Origin: JACOND01 sp965202795
GTDB lineage: Bacteria; Bdellovibrionota; Bdellovibrionia; Bdellovibrionales; UBA1609
Reading direction: 5' to 3'
Length of the DNA: 64,000 nucleotides
NCBI GenBank assembly: GCA_965202795.1
Contig: OZ241848.1
Span: 1,612,001 to 1,676,000, forward strand
Part shown: piece after piece, positions 33,487-42,728 of the stretch
Layout: every line of letters starts with the position of its first letter
Position numbering within the stretch: position 1 is the stretch's first letter
Translations under genes and position numbers: made by a program
The notes under the pieces: generated by a model
Databases searched by the model: none
Told to the model about the DNA's origin: nothing
Seen by the model: only the letters and a program-made list of their open reading frames with translations

Positions 33487-36400
33487 TCACGCCAGATCCC
33501 GCAAAAAATCCTCGGAAAAAATCTCAGGCGAAAAGCCGCGGCGCATGGTGTTTTCGGCGCAGGTTTTTTCCCGCAAAAACTGCTTTAGGTATTCAGGCCC
33601 TCCGGCTTTGCTTCCCAGCCCTGACATTTTTCTCCCGCCAAAGGGATGCCTTTGAACCATGGCGCCCACGCAGTTTCTGTTGATGTAAATGTTTCCGGCC
33701 TCCGCCCGCCGCTTAAACATTTCAATATGGCTGGGGCGCCGCGAGTAAAGCCCCGCCGTCAGGCCAAAGCGGCTGTTGTTGGCGATTTGAAGGGCCTGCT
33801 CAAAACTCCCGGCCTTTGCTATGGCCAAAACCGGCGCAAAAAGCTCTTTCTGCATCAGCGGGGCGTTTGGATCCCCGCAGGCAAGCGCCATGGGCGGCAA
33901 AAACCAGCCCCCCTCCAGCTCCTTCCCCTTATAAAGGACCTGAAAGGAGCCTTCCTCTTGCTTTAAAAACCTTCTGACTCTGTCCAGAGATTCCCGGTCA
34001 ATCAAAGGGCCGATAAAAGACTCCGGCTGCTCCGGCGGCCCCTGGATCAGGCTCTCTGCGGCGGGCAGAAAGCGCTCAATAAACCTCTCATAAATGTCCT
34101 CCACAATCAGGGCGCGGCTGCAGGCCGAGCATTTTTGCCCCTGAAAGCCAAAGGCCGAGGCCAAAATCCCCGGAATGGCCTCATCTAAGTCCGCCGAGCT
34201 GTCCAAAATGATGGCGTTCTTGCCGCCCATCTCCAAAATCAGCCTTTTGATGCGCCGCTGCCCCTCAAAGCGGCCGCCCGCCGCCGCGGAAGTCTCTTTG
34301 ATGATTTGCGCGCCTGTTTCAAAAGACCCTGTAAAGGAGACAATGGGAACTTTTCGGTGGCGGGCCAAAAAAGCCCCGATGCGCTCGCCCCGCCCCGGCA
34401 AAAAGGCAAAGCTCTCCTTGGGAAAGCCGCTTTTCAGCAGCAGCCGCGCCAGCTGAAGGGCTGTGAGCGGGCTCTGCTCCGCCGGCTTGATGAGAACAGG
34501 GCTGCCGCAGACCAAAGGCGCCGCCGTCATGCCGGTCAAAATGGCGAGCGGGAAATTCCAGGGGGCGATCACAGCCGCCGGCCCCGCCGGCTCATAAGAC
34601 GAAAAGCTTTCCTCGCCGGAAATCTCGCAGTTTCTCCGCCGCTTGGAGAGCTGCCGAAAGGACTCGGCGTAATAGCGGCAGAAATCAATGGCCTCGGCCA
34701 CATCGGCATGGGCCTCGGCCCAGGGCTTGCCTGTCTCCAGGGTTTCAAGAGCGGAAAGCTCAAACTCCCGCTCTTGAATCAGGGAGGCCAGCCGCTCAAG
34801 ACAGGCAATTCTTTCCTCTGCGGGGGTGTCCCGGTATGTTTCAAAAAAATCCGCGGCTGTTTGGACAGCCCGCTCAGCCTGCTCTTCGCCGCATAAATGG
34901 GCGCGGCTGACAAGCTGGTCCGATCGGGCGGGGTTTTCGCGCTCCAGGATTTTCAGGGAGCGAATCTCCCGGCCCTCAATCATCAGGGGAACTTCTGAAG
35001 GGAGCTTTCGGCGCCATGCCTCAAGAGCCTGCTGAAAGCGCTCCCGGTTTTGCCTGATGCTGAAGTCAAGGGGCGGATAGTTTTGGAAGCCCTGAAGCCG
35101 GCGGCTGCCGCTCTCATTATTTGGGGGATTTGCCGGCCCGGTTTTTTTATAAAAAACCCGGCGCCACAGGTTTTCCGCCGGCGGATATTGAATGGCCGCT
35201 TCGCCGCCGCCGCCAGAGGCCGCGCCCTCCGCAGCGCCTCCCCTCAAACCAGCCTTTTGGCCTGCCGGAGCTGCCGCTGCCGGCGGGGCCAGCAAAATCT
35301 CCGCCGGCTGGTTTTTTGAGACGGCTGAAAGGATAAATGACTGGCTGGAGCTGTTTTCCAAAAGCCGCCGGACCAGATAAGATATGCCGGGAAGAAGCTC
35401 CCCCACAGGCGTATAGAGGCGGGGCCGCAGCCCCTCGCCCTTTAAAGCCTCCGCCGCGGCCTCTCCAATTCCGTAAAGGGTCTGAAACTCCAGGCAGGAG
35501 TTTGGGTTTTTTTCTTGAATGGCCAGCGCGCAGGCTATGGATCGGATGTTGTGGGAGGCGATGGCGGTTTTCACAAACCCGCCGCTTTGCAGCAGAAGGG
35601 CGGCGCATCTTTCAAAATTCAGATCTGTCAGGGCTTTGCCGGCATAGACGGGGATGGGCCAGTTTTTTTGCCTTGCGGTCAGGACCTCTGAATCCCAATA
35701 AGCCCCCTTTACAAGGCGGACGCTGAAGGGGATGCGCCGGCGCCGGGCAAAGGCGATCAGGTTTTTTATGTCCTCAAAGCTTTCCTTCAGGCAGGCCTGC
35801 GCCGCCAGGCCAAAATGGGGGTAATTTTTAAGATCATCCTCCATAAGCAGCTCCTGAAAGATCTCCATAAAAAGCCGCTTGTGGCGGTATTGCTCCATGT
35901 CCAGGTTGAGAAAGATAAATTTTTCGGCAGCCTTTTGAAACAGGGGGCGAAGCCGCTTTTTCAGCTCCCGCTTGGAATGCTCCCAGGCCTCCTCCCTGAT
36001 TTGAGAGTAAAGGGCCGTGGCTTTGACAGAGAGGTTAACAGAGGGAACAGCCCCCATTTGATCATAGTCATCACAGCCCGCGCCGCCCCCGCGCGGCCCC
36101 CCGCCCGCCCATTCGCTTTTGGCCTCAAGAAGAATGTCCATCAGATCCAGGTATTTTTTTTGATAGCTTTCGCCCTCCGCTTCGGACAAAGTGGCCTCTC
36201 CTAAAAGATCAAGCGAAAAGGCCATGCCGTTTTGGCGGATCCCGGCAAGAGTCTTCAGCGCGCCCCGCCCGCTGGAGCCGGCGATAAAGATTTTTGCTGT
36301 CTCAAGGACCTGTTTTTTGGCGGCCGCGGCTGCAAGGGCGGGGGGCAGCCGCGCCAGGCCCTTTGACAGAAGCCCCAAATCCCCCTCCTTAAAGTATTCC

Positions 36401-36612
36401 CTGATAAGGGACAAAATTTGATCCGGGCTTTTCAGGCTGGGCAAAACATCCACAAACCGGAGAAGGCTGGTTTTCAGCCGGGGGCTTTTGAGGGCTATAG
36501 AGAGGGTTTTTTGCTGCCGGCGGCTTTGTATCCGGGCTTCCGCCGCCCTGAGAGCCTTCAGCAGCCGCCGGCCGCGCTCCTGAATTTGCGCCTCTGTTTT
36601 CGCGCTGCTCAT
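33487..36612 (-). CDS. putA: Bifunctional proline dehydrogenase / P5C dehydrogenase PutA
   Basis: 1041 aa. Oxidises proline to glutamate in two steps, passing electrons from FAD to quinone and then reducing NAD. Proline dehydrogenase: SVNLSVKATALY, RLVKGAYWDSE, and YTPVGELLPGISYLVRRLLE. P5C dehydrogenase: APWNFPLAILTGMTAAPLVC, SFTGSFETGAQI, the active-site Glu in LEMGGKNA (~residue 792) and catalytic Cys in GFQGQKCSACSR (~827). The N-terminal ribbon-helix-helix DNA-binding domain of trifunctional PutA is absent. I chose ATG 36612 (MSSAKTEAQ) with AGAGG upstream; an earlier in-frame start to 36669 adds a non-conserved MGGGLDTSPADF stretch. The stop is 5 bases from the convergent ankyrin gene. 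Confidence 0.95.
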   Translation of the reverse strand: MSSAKTEAQIQERGRRLLKALRAAEARIQSRRQQKTLSIALKSPRLKTSLLRFVDVLPSLKSPDQILSLIREYFKEGDLGLLSKGLARLPPALAAAAAKKQVLETAKIFIAGSSGRGALKTLAGIRQNGMAFSLDLLGEATLSEAEGESYQKKYLDLMDILLEAKSEWAGGGPRGGGAGCDDYDQMGAVPSVNLSVKATALYSQIREEAWEHSKRELKKRLRPLFQKAAEKFIFLNLDMEQYRHKRLFMEIFQELLMEDDLKNYPHFGLAAQACLKESFEDIKNLIAFARRRRIPFSVRLVKGAYWDSEVLTARQKNWPIPVYAGKALTDLNFERCAALLLQSGGFVKTAIASHNIRSIACALAIQEKNPNSCLEFQTLYGIGEAAAEALKGEGLRPRLYTPVGELLPGISYLVRRLLENSSSQSFILSAVSKNQPAEILLAPPAAAAPAGQKAGLRGGAAEGAASGGGGEAAIQYPPAENLWRRVFYKKTGPANPPNNESGSRRLQGFQNYPPLDFSIRQNRERFQQALEAWRRKLPSEVPLMIEGREIRSLKILERENPARSDQLVSRAHLCGEEQAERAVQTAADFFETYRDTPAEERIACLERLASLIQEREFELSALETLETGKPWAEAHADVAEAIDFCRYYAESFRQLSKRRRNCEISGEESFSSYEPAGPAAVIAPWNFPLAILTGMTAAPLVCGSPVLIKPAEQSPLTALQLARLLLKSGFPKESFAFLPGRGERIGAFLARHRKVPIVSFTGSFETGAQIIKETSAAAGGRFEGQRRIKRLILEMGGKNAIILDSSADLDEAIPGILASAFGFQGQKCSACSRALIVEDIYERFIERFLPAAESLIQGPPEQPESFIGPLIDRESLDRVRRFLKQEEGSFQVLYKGKELEGGWFLPPMALACGDPNAPLMQKELFAPVLAIAKAGSFEQALQIANNSRFGLTAGLYSRRPSHIEMFKRRAEAGNIYINRNCVGAMVQRHPFGGRKMSGLGSKAGGPEYLKQFLREKTCAENTMRRGFSPEIFSEDFLRDLA

Positions 36613-36744
36613 TAAGGGCCTCTGGTTTGGCGCAAAATCGGCAGGGCTTGTGTCCAGGCCCCCGCCCAAGCCTCTCCGCTTTTGATTTTATGCGAAGGCC
36701 GGGCTTTTGTAAAAATATCCGCTGGTTTTTCCGATAAGGAAATT

Positions 36745-37728
36745 GTGGACAGCCGCTTAAAATCTCTTGCTGCCGCCGCTTTTTCGGCGGCGGCTCTGTC
36801 TGGCTGCATTATCGGCCCTCCTCAAGGCCGCGGCGGGTATCAGCTTTACCGCGGCGGATCGGATGAGTGCGGATTCGCGCTGGATTCCTATACCGGAAAG
36901 CCCATGAAATGGAAAGCCTCTGAGCTTCCCATATCTTTTTACACTCATGAATCTGTCCCCCTGGAGGCGCATCGGAATTTTATTTCCAGCGTTGAGCACT
37001 GGAACAGCGTCTGGGAGGAGCATGCGGATGAAATGGGCATTGAGGCCGCCCCGCTTTTTGCCATTGTCAGCGAGAGCCAGGTGTTTTCCGGCCGTCCGGG
37101 AAAAGACGGCTACAACATGCTGTTTTTTATCAATGAGAATTTTGCCGCCCGGTATGGCGCCGGCAAACCCACTGTTCAGGCTGTGACAGTCACCTTTGAC
37201 GATGATCCCGGAGAGATCATAGACACAGACATCATCATCAATGCCGAGACCATAGATTATTTTTATGACCGGGATTATGACAGGGACATTTTGGCCATGG
37301 CCGAAACATTCAGCGCGAAAAGATATTTGTCCTCTACAGAATCCCCCGGACTTTGGGCTGCCTTTAAGAGCAGGCTCTTGTTTGTTTTTCGCTGGATTTT
37401 TGGCCTTTTCAAGAGGCCGGAGTCTATTCAAAGGGAGGTGGCCGCCCGCCGCCCCAAAGTCCCTTCAGGCCATGTTGATTTCCCCAGCCTGATCATTCAC
37501 GAGCTGGGGCATTCCCCCGGCCTGGCTCATATTGAGGACAAAAGAATGAGCCCGGGCCGGGGGCCGGCCTCAAAAGGCAGGGGGCGCGGGTCCTTTGCGC
37601 ATGGCGCCGCCCATTCGGTTATGAAAAGAAACCTGCCCAGCGGAACCTCGCGGCGGAACATCAGGGAATACGATGTGAAAAACCTTTTTTGCGGCTATTA
37701 CGGAGACAAAAGCGGGCGGCAGCATTGA
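36745..37728 (+). CDS. Metzincin (matrixin-type) metalloprotease lipoprotein
   Basis: 327 aa from GTG 36745. The start gives a lipoprotein signal with lipobox ALSGC (Cys 21), and AAGGA precedes it. The catalytic zinc site HELGHSPGLAHIED (H-E-x-x-H-x-x-G-x-x-H, ~residues 252-262) is complete, and SVMKRNL supplies the Met-turn. This is the metzincin pattern; secreted proteases of the matrixin/astacin group use it to cut proteins outside the cytoplasm. Its prodomain region (~25-240) has WNSVWEEHADEMG and DDDPGEIIDTDIIIN, typical of matrixins. It is divergent from putA. An ATG at 36682 is in frame but would place the hydrophobic core too deep. Confidence 0.85.
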   Translation: MDSRLKSLAAAAFSAAALSGCIIGPPQGRGGYQLYRGGSDECGFALDSYTGKPMKWKASELPISFYTHESVPLEAHRNFISSVEHWNSVWEEHADEMGIEAAPLFAIVSESQVFSGRPGKDGYNMLFFINENFAARYGAGKPTVQAVTVTFDDDPGEIIDTDIIINAETIDYFYDRDYDRDILAMAETFSAKRYLSSTESPGLWAAFKSRLLFVFRWIFGLFKRPESIQREVAARRPKVPSGHVDFPSLIIHELGHSPGLAHIEDKRMSPGRGPASKGRGRGSFAHGAAHSVMKRNLPSGTSRRNIREYDVKNLFCGYYGDKSGRQH

Positions 37729-37960
37729 GGGTTTTTCGCCTCTGCGGGCCGCTTTGCGGGCCGCGGGCTGAAATTTAAGATAATTTCACTTTGCCGGGCG
37801 GCTGATTTGGAAAAACATTTAAGGGCGGCTTATGAAACCTGAAGACAGGGGGCTTCGCGGACAAAAGGCCCTGCCGCTTAAGGCCAAAAGCTCCGCGGCG
37901 GGGAAGCCCTCCGCTGAGAATCCAGCTCCAAAAGCCCGGAGGAATCAACAGGAGGATCAA

Positions 37961-38314
37961 ATGGCTCATGCCCAAAAGATAAAGCCGCTGATCCTGCCGG
38001 AGAGATCATCAGATGTCCGCCCCGCCGCCCCGGCGGCGCTTTATCCAGAGGAGGCTCCCGGCGGCGGCTTTTCGCCAGCTGCCCTGCCCGCGGGGGAGGC
38101 CCCCTTGACAGGGACAGACGGCGGCCTGCCGGCCCAGAGGGGCTTAAGCCCCGGAGAGTCAGCCGGAGAGCCGGCCATGGATGCTCTGGAGGCTGAGGCC
38201 GCCCTTGACGGGGAGCTTTGCCGGGCTTTCAGGGAAAGCCTGTTTCAGGCGGAGCGCGGCGCGGCGTTTTTTCGGTTTGCCGCCAAGGAGCTTGAAGACA
38301 TTGCCGGCAAGTAG
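37961..38314 (+). CDS. Small Ala/Pro-rich hypothetical protein
   Basis: 117 aa from ATG 37961, which has AGGAGG five bases upstream (37950-37955). An in-frame ATG at 37832 would add 43 low-complexity residues and has only a weak AAGGGC. The first ~70 residues are disordered (Pro, Ala, Gly). The end is helical and charged (LCRAFRESLFQAERGAAFFR, FAAKELEDIAGK). No domain is recognised and no membrane segment is seen. It converges on the FHA gene. Confidence 0.55.
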   Translation: MAHAQKIKPLILPERSSDVRPAAPAALYPEEAPGGGFSPAALPAGEAPLTGTDGGLPAQRGLSPGESAGEPAMDALEAEAALDGELCRAFRESLFQAERGAAFFRFAAKELEDIAGK

Positions 38315-38375
38315 CGCCTGTTTGCCGGGGCGGGCTGGCGGCCGCTCCCGCTGAGGGAGGCGCTTAAGAAACTTC

Positions 38376-39041
38376 CTAAGAAACAAAAGAGATTTTGATC
38401 TCCGAGCCGCCGAAAGAGACAATATCGCCGCTTTGAACCGCCTTTTGCGGGGCCGCTTCGCCGTTTATGTTAATGATCTCAGGATGCTTCGTCTCAAACA
38501 AAATCCCGCCTTCAGAAGGGCGGAGGGCGAAGGAATCCCCCGGGGCCGCGGCGTCAAACAGGGGGCCATCCACAGACTCTGAGCCAAAAAACCTGGGGCC
38601 GTAAGCCAGAAACCGCAAAACTCCGGCCTGAGGGCCTTTTAAAAATTTTAATTCCAGGGGCTTGAAAAAGGCGCTAAGCTCCCGCTGTTTTTCATCCTCA
38701 AACTCCGGCAGATGCTTTTTCAGGATATTCAGGCAGGCCTCTTCAGGAGATTTTGGGGCAATCACCTCAAACTCAGAAACCCCAATGGAAAACCTGGTCT
38801 TAAGGGACAAAATGCTTTTGGCTTTTTTTTCCCCGTTCACTTCAATGCCGTTTTTGGAGTTCCTGTCTATGAGCATAATTTGCCCGCTCTTGTAGATTTT
38901 GATTTCCGCATGGGGGCTGGACACCCGCAGGTCCTGGAGCATCACATCTCCCGCGGCCCGGCCAAAAACCAGGCCGTTTTTCAGGTCAAAGGTTTTCCCT
39001 TTGACAGGGCCGCTCAAGGCCATTATGCTTAATTTTTTCAT
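38376..39041 (-). CDS. Protein with two FHA domains
   Basis: 221 aa. FHA domains bind phosphothreonine. The first is complete (~residues 3-95): GLVFGRAAGDVMLQDLRVSS with the key Arg, PHAEIKI with Ser-x-x-His, and DRNSKNGIEVNG. The second (~125-221) keeps the fold pattern (LELKFLKGPQAGVLRFL, FFGSES, IININGEAAPQKAVQSGDIV) but lacks the RVSxxHA core, so it is probably degenerate. No kinase is near. Cytosolic. Confidence 0.85.
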   Translation of the reverse strand: MKKLSIMALSGPVKGKTFDLKNGLVFGRAAGDVMLQDLRVSSPHAEIKIYKSGQIMLIDRNSKNGIEVNGEKKAKSILSLKTRFSIGVSEFEVIAPKSPEEACLNILKKHLPEFEDEKQRELSAFFKPLELKFLKGPQAGVLRFLAYGPRFFGSESVDGPLFDAAAPGDSFALRPSEGGILFETKHPEIININGEAAPQKAVQSGDIVSFGGSEIKISFVS

Positions 39042-39146
39042 CCCGATTTCTGTCCTTTAGTCCAGCCGCGCTTGCGCCGGCGCTGATTTCTTGATTATAG
39101 AAAAAAGCGGGAATTAAATAAAGGCAAAAGCGGGGAGGGGGCATCA

Positions 39147-39476
39147 ATGAAAATCGAAAAAAAGCAGCTGAAAAAACAGCTGAGGGAGATTGAGTTTCTT
39201 TTTTCCCAGTCAGCCAAGGGGCTTCACCACCTTTTTGACGACAAGGCCCGGATAGCGAATATTCTCAGCGCCCCGGCGAGGGAAAAAAACTTTTTCAACT
39301 CCAGGAATATGAAAAAAATACAGAACATTTTTGCAGAGCTTGTGTCGCGAAAAACCGTTCAGGACAAAAAAAACTACCTCAGCCAGCTCAATTCAGAAAA
39401 TTTTGAGATTTTGGTCAGGACTTACTTTCATATTGTAGACAACACCATTTTAAGCTCCGACAAAGCGCTTCATTAA
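39147..39476 (+). CDS. Small helical hypothetical protein
   Basis: 109 aa. Starts MKIEKKQLKKQLREIEFLFS with GGGAGGGGG before the ATG. It is a charged, helical, soluble-looking protein with no recognised motif. The neighbours give no operon context: the FHA gene diverges and a repeat array follows. Confidence 0.6.
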   Translation: MKIEKKQLKKQLREIEFLFSQSAKGLHHLFDDKARIANILSAPAREKNFFNSRNMKKIQNIFAELVSRKTVQDKKNYLSQLNSENFEILVRTYFHIVDNTILSSDKALH

Positions 39477-39484
39477 AGCGCCGG

Positions 39485-39642
39485 CCTCCCGCAGCCGCCG
39501 CCCCGGCAAACAGGCTCCCTCTGGACAAGCCTGCTGCTCCGCGGAGGATCGGGAACAGCCGCCAGGCTGTCCAGACAAACAGTCTGCCTCCTGTAAAAGC
39601 CTGCCGGGAACGGCCGCCAGGCCGGCCCAATAAACAGGACAA
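39485..39642. repeat. Dispersed GC-rich element, array of about four copies
   Basis: Four degenerate units lie in a row, ending with the best copy GGGAACGGCCGCCAGGCC followed by GGCCCAATAAACAGG (39607-39637). The others carry AAACAGGCTCCCTCTGG and GGGAACAGCCGCCAGGCTG. The rest of 39477-39872 has no gene; a TTGACG at 39797 lacks a good -10. Confidence 0.75.
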
Positions 39643-39872
39643 AAGGATTGATTTCGCCCGCCCTATAGAAAAATCCATGCGTCAGGCGCTATTCTGGCTG
39701 TGGAGCCTCTCCGCAGGCTGTTTTTTTGAGGGAGGGGCTGGCGGAACAAAGCGCCGCGGGGGTTTGGCGCGGCGCCTCAAGGGGAGGCAGCCTGTAAATT
39801 TGACGGTTTTGAGGAGTTTTTAAAAGCCCCGCGGTTAAGGCTGCAAAAAAAAAGCGGAACAGGGAGGTTCTT

Positions 39873-40784
39873 ATGAAAAATTTTTACAAAAACTCCGGCC
39901 CTTTGGCCATCTTGATGATGCTTTTTTTGGCTGGCTGTACAGCCTCTTCGCCCCGAACAGCCGGCGGCGGGCGGGCCGGGGCCGATGGGTCCGGCGGGGA
40001 CAGCAGCCAAAAAGACAGCGAATATTATGACAGAAGGGCTGAAAGCGATCGGGATCGCGGCGCCGTGATCACCAGGCATAAAACCGATGACAGAGAATGC
40101 GCGGAGGACAAAAAATGCCAGGATTTGTGCGATGAAATCTACAGCCGCCGCCGGCGGGCGGAGGAATGCGGGGAGCTTTCCATTGCCAAAGCCGGCGCCC
40201 TGAAAGACATTCATGAAACAATGGAGGACGCCAATCTGGAGGATTTCCAGACAATAAGGGCCAGCGAATTTGACCTTTATATAAACATCAGCATTGAGCC
40301 TATAACCCGCCGGCTGCGAAAATACAGGCGGCATCAGGCCAGAGAGGCGCTTGCCTGGATTGCCGGCGATCCTGAAATCACAAGGATTTTTCAAAAAGAG
40401 GACCGCGATTTTGACCTGTTAAAATCCCTCCTGAAGCCTTTGGGAGGGGATGAGGGCGGCTTAAAAGCCAATATCCAGGCCGGGGACACTGTTTTTGATT
40501 TGATTGCCGAAGCGGAAAACAGCCGGGCCGGCGCCTGGCTTCATGCTTTTATAGAGGATGAAATTTGCGGAGGAAGCGCGGAAACAGCCAGCTGTTTGGA
40601 GACATACTGCGAAATCGGAGGCGCAATGAGCCGCGATTCAGCCGCCGCCATGCTTGATTTCAAATATTTCCGAAGCTACCTGCAGGAGATCATTGATGAG
40701 GAGATTAATTCTAACAGCTGGAGCGCCCGGGATATTGAGGATATTGATGAGCTGAGCGAAGACTGGAGCGATGATCTTTGCTAA
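39873..40784 (+). CDS. Lipoprotein, Cx5Cx3C/LAWIA family (member 1)
   Basis: 303 aa. Signal peptide with lipobox FLAGC (Cys 22), so lipid-anchored. A disordered Gly/Ser/Asp region is followed by ECAEDKKCQDLCDEI (C-x5-C-x3-C), an acidic helical part, the block ALAWIAGDPEITRIF (~residue 158), and a C-terminal Cys cluster (ICGGSAETASCLETYC). Related proteins follow at 40791, 41655 and 42943, and in reverse at 52559. I know no named family; the cysteine pattern suggests disulfides outside the cytoplasm. First gene of the run; AGGGAGG precedes the ATG. Confidence 0.8.
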   Translation: MKNFYKNSGPLAILMMLFLAGCTASSPRTAGGGRAGADGSGGDSSQKDSEYYDRRAESDRDRGAVITRHKTDDRECAEDKKCQDLCDEIYSRRRRAEECGELSIAKAGALKDIHETMEDANLEDFQTIRASEFDLYINISIEPITRRLRKYRRHQAREALAWIAGDPEITRIFQKEDRDFDLLKSLLKPLGGDEGGLKANIQAGDTVFDLIAEAENSRAGAWLHAFIEDEICGGSAETASCLETYCEIGGAMSRDSAAAMLDFKYFRSYLQEIIDEEINSNSWSARDIEDIDELSEDWSDDLC

Positions 40785-40790
40785 AAGGCA

Positions 40791-41648
40791 TTGTTATTTT
40801 TTTTTTGCTCAGCGGCTGCCGGCCTGGCTGCCGGCTGCGCGCCCTCCGAGGAGGGGATGATCCTTGCCTCTTTGGGAAAGCCGCGGGATTTTTTTGAGAA
40901 AAGAAAGCAGGCCGACAAAAACCGCGGAGAGGTTTTAAAAAAATCCCGGGAGGTTTACAAAAGCCAAGCCTCCTGCCAAAGCGATTCAAACTGCCTGAAA
41001 GCATGTGAAGAGACAGTCTCCAGCCCCTCTGACATCAAAGACTGCCAGAGCCTTCCGCCCGCTCAAGTCCGCCGGCTTGCGGATATGCGAAAAATTTTTC
41101 AGGACAAAAGGCTGGATTCTTTTAATCAGTCAGCTGTTTTTGATTTGAATGTTTTTTTGAATTTAAGCCCGGAGTCTGTTTTGGCTCTCTTCAGCCAGCT
41201 TGGCATGGCGGCCTCAAAAGAGCTTTTGGCCTGGATTTTGGCGGATTATGAGCGCGCGTCTTTGTTTGTTGAAGAAGATCAGGATTTTATTTTTTTGGAG
41301 GCGCTGTTGAAAGAAATTGATTTTCATCCGATAAGCGCTTTAGGGGAGGCTATAGAGGACAATATGGTTTTTCATGAAATGGCCCTGAAAAAACAAAATG
41401 ACCAGGCTATGGTCTGGGCTCATGGTTTTTTTTCTGAAAAGCTTTGCGCTGGGGCTGGGGATTTAGCGGCCTGTGTTTTGACTCAGTATTGCCTTGCGGG
41501 AAGCCGCTTTCGGAGCGGCGGGTTTTCGGAGCTGCTTGGGTTTGAGGGGTTTAGGGGGGTTTTGGCGCAAAAGCTCGGCGGCTCTTTTGATGAGAAGAGC
41601 CTGAAAAAAGGCGAAAGCCTGGCAAAAAGCGCCTGCGCGGCTGATTAG
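40791..41648 (+). CDS. Lipoprotein, Cx5Cx3C/LAWIA family (member 2)
   Basis: 285 aa from a TTG start six bases after member 1. The TTG is chosen because it gives a short but good lipoprotein signal (MLFFFCSAAAGLAAGC, lipobox LAAGC, Cys 16); no ATG or GTG in frame does. Family blocks: SCQSDSNCLKACEE (C-x5-C-x3-C), LLAWILADYERASLF, and LCAGAGDLAACVLTQYC near the end. The weak TTG and short spacing suggest low or coupled translation from member 1. Confidence 0.75.
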   Translation: MLFFFCSAAAGLAAGCAPSEEGMILASLGKPRDFFEKRKQADKNRGEVLKKSREVYKSQASCQSDSNCLKACEETVSSPSDIKDCQSLPPAQVRRLADMRKIFQDKRLDSFNQSAVFDLNVFLNLSPESVLALFSQLGMAASKELLAWILADYERASLFVEEDQDFIFLEALLKEIDFHPISALGEAIEDNMVFHEMALKKQNDQAMVWAHGFFSEKLCAGAGDLAACVLTQYCLAGSRFRSGGFSELLGFEGFRGVLAQKLGGSFDEKSLKKGESLAKSACAAD

Positions 41649-41654
41649 GCGGTT

Positions 41655-42728
41655 ATGAGACAAAAGCTTTTTTGTTGTTTTTTGGTTTTCGGCGGCGCTT
41701 TTTTTGGAGGCTGCGGCGGCGATAAAGGCTCTGAAGGCGGGGTCCGCGGCCTGCGGGATGGAGGCAGCCGCTCAAGCGGAAGAGACCATGATGAAAGGGG
41801 GGATTTCCGGTCGGAGCAAAGCCGCTCAAACGAGCGGGAGCGCCTGCGGAACCGGGATTTTGCCATTGATTCCACTGTGGGAAAGCGGCACACCGGCGTT
41901 GGCGGGCATGTCAAAGACTATGACGGGCCTGACTGCGGAGAATCTGATGAATGCCGGAGAATTTGCGACGAGATCACCAAAAACAGAAAGCGCTGCTATA
42001 AGGCCCCGGAGGAGCTGGCGCGGGACATGGAGGACGGGCTTTTCACCTTGATCAGCATTTCTGAAGCCGATGCTGTAAACTTTCGGCCGGCGCTTTGGAG
42101 GGGCATCCTCGCCATTGAAAAAAAACTTGTCATGGACCTTGTGGAGGATCACATGAGCGCCGGCGATTTGAAAAGCTTTCTCGCCTGGATCGCCATCAAT
42201 GAGGACATTGCTGAAATTTTGCGCGATGAGGACAGATCAAGCGAAATCATAGGGACAGCTCTTAAGGAGCTGGGCCGGCTGCAGCAGGGCGCCATCAACA
42301 AAAAGGGAACAGGGCTGAACATGGGGCTGATTGGGCGGGAGGACACTTTTTTTTACCTTGCCTCTGATGAGGAAAACGAGGCGGCTTTTGACATGGGCTA
42401 TGAGGTTTTGGAATCCGCCTGTCCTGACAAAAACTGCAAAATGAGGGTTTTGTGCGCCCGCGAAAGGCGCGGACGCAGCCGAAGCAGAGTCTTCGGAAGA
42501 AACTCCTCCGCCCAGTGCCGAACCTCCTCTAACACAAGAAGGCGGAGAGCCACATTCCGCAGCAGCGCCTGCTACCTCCAGGGCGCGCCCGTCTGGAGCT
42601 ACCTCTACGAACTCCTGGAGGACAGCGAAGTCTCAGACAGAGAATTCAAAGGCTCCCCCCTCAGCATCGAACAATGCAATAAACACTGCGGAAACGAAAG
42701 GAGCGAAACATGCGACACCATCTTTTAA
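41655..42728 (+). CDS. Lipoprotein, Cx5Cx3C/LAWIA family (member 3)
   Basis: 357 aa, six bases after member 2. Signal with lipobox FGGC (Cys 20), a long Arg/Ser/Gly/Asp-rich stretch (~25-90), then DCGESDECRRICDEI, FLAWIAINEDIAEIL and ESACPDKNCKMRVLC. From ~residue 267 onward the sequence is Arg/Ser-rich (RERRGRSRSRVFGRN) and ends with Cys-rich QCNKHCGNERSETCDTIF. That last segment begins exactly at the left arm of a 1.08-kb inverted repeat and is also found at 53650-53923, so the C-terminus may have been acquired by recombination. Confidence 0.8.
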   Translation: MRQKLFCCFLVFGGAFFGGCGGDKGSEGGVRGLRDGGSRSSGRDHDERGDFRSEQSRSNERERLRNRDFAIDSTVGKRHTGVGGHVKDYDGPDCGESDECRRICDEITKNRKRCYKAPEELARDMEDGLFTLISISEADAVNFRPALWRGILAIEKKLVMDLVEDHMSAGDLKSFLAWIAINEDIAEILRDEDRSSEIIGTALKELGRLQQGAINKKGTGLNMGLIGREDTFFYLASDEENEAAFDMGYEVLESACPDKNCKMRVLCARERRGRSRSRVFGRNSSAQCRTSSNTRRRRATFRSSACYLQGAPVWSYLYELLEDSEVSDREFKGSPLSIEQCNKHCGNERSETCDTIF

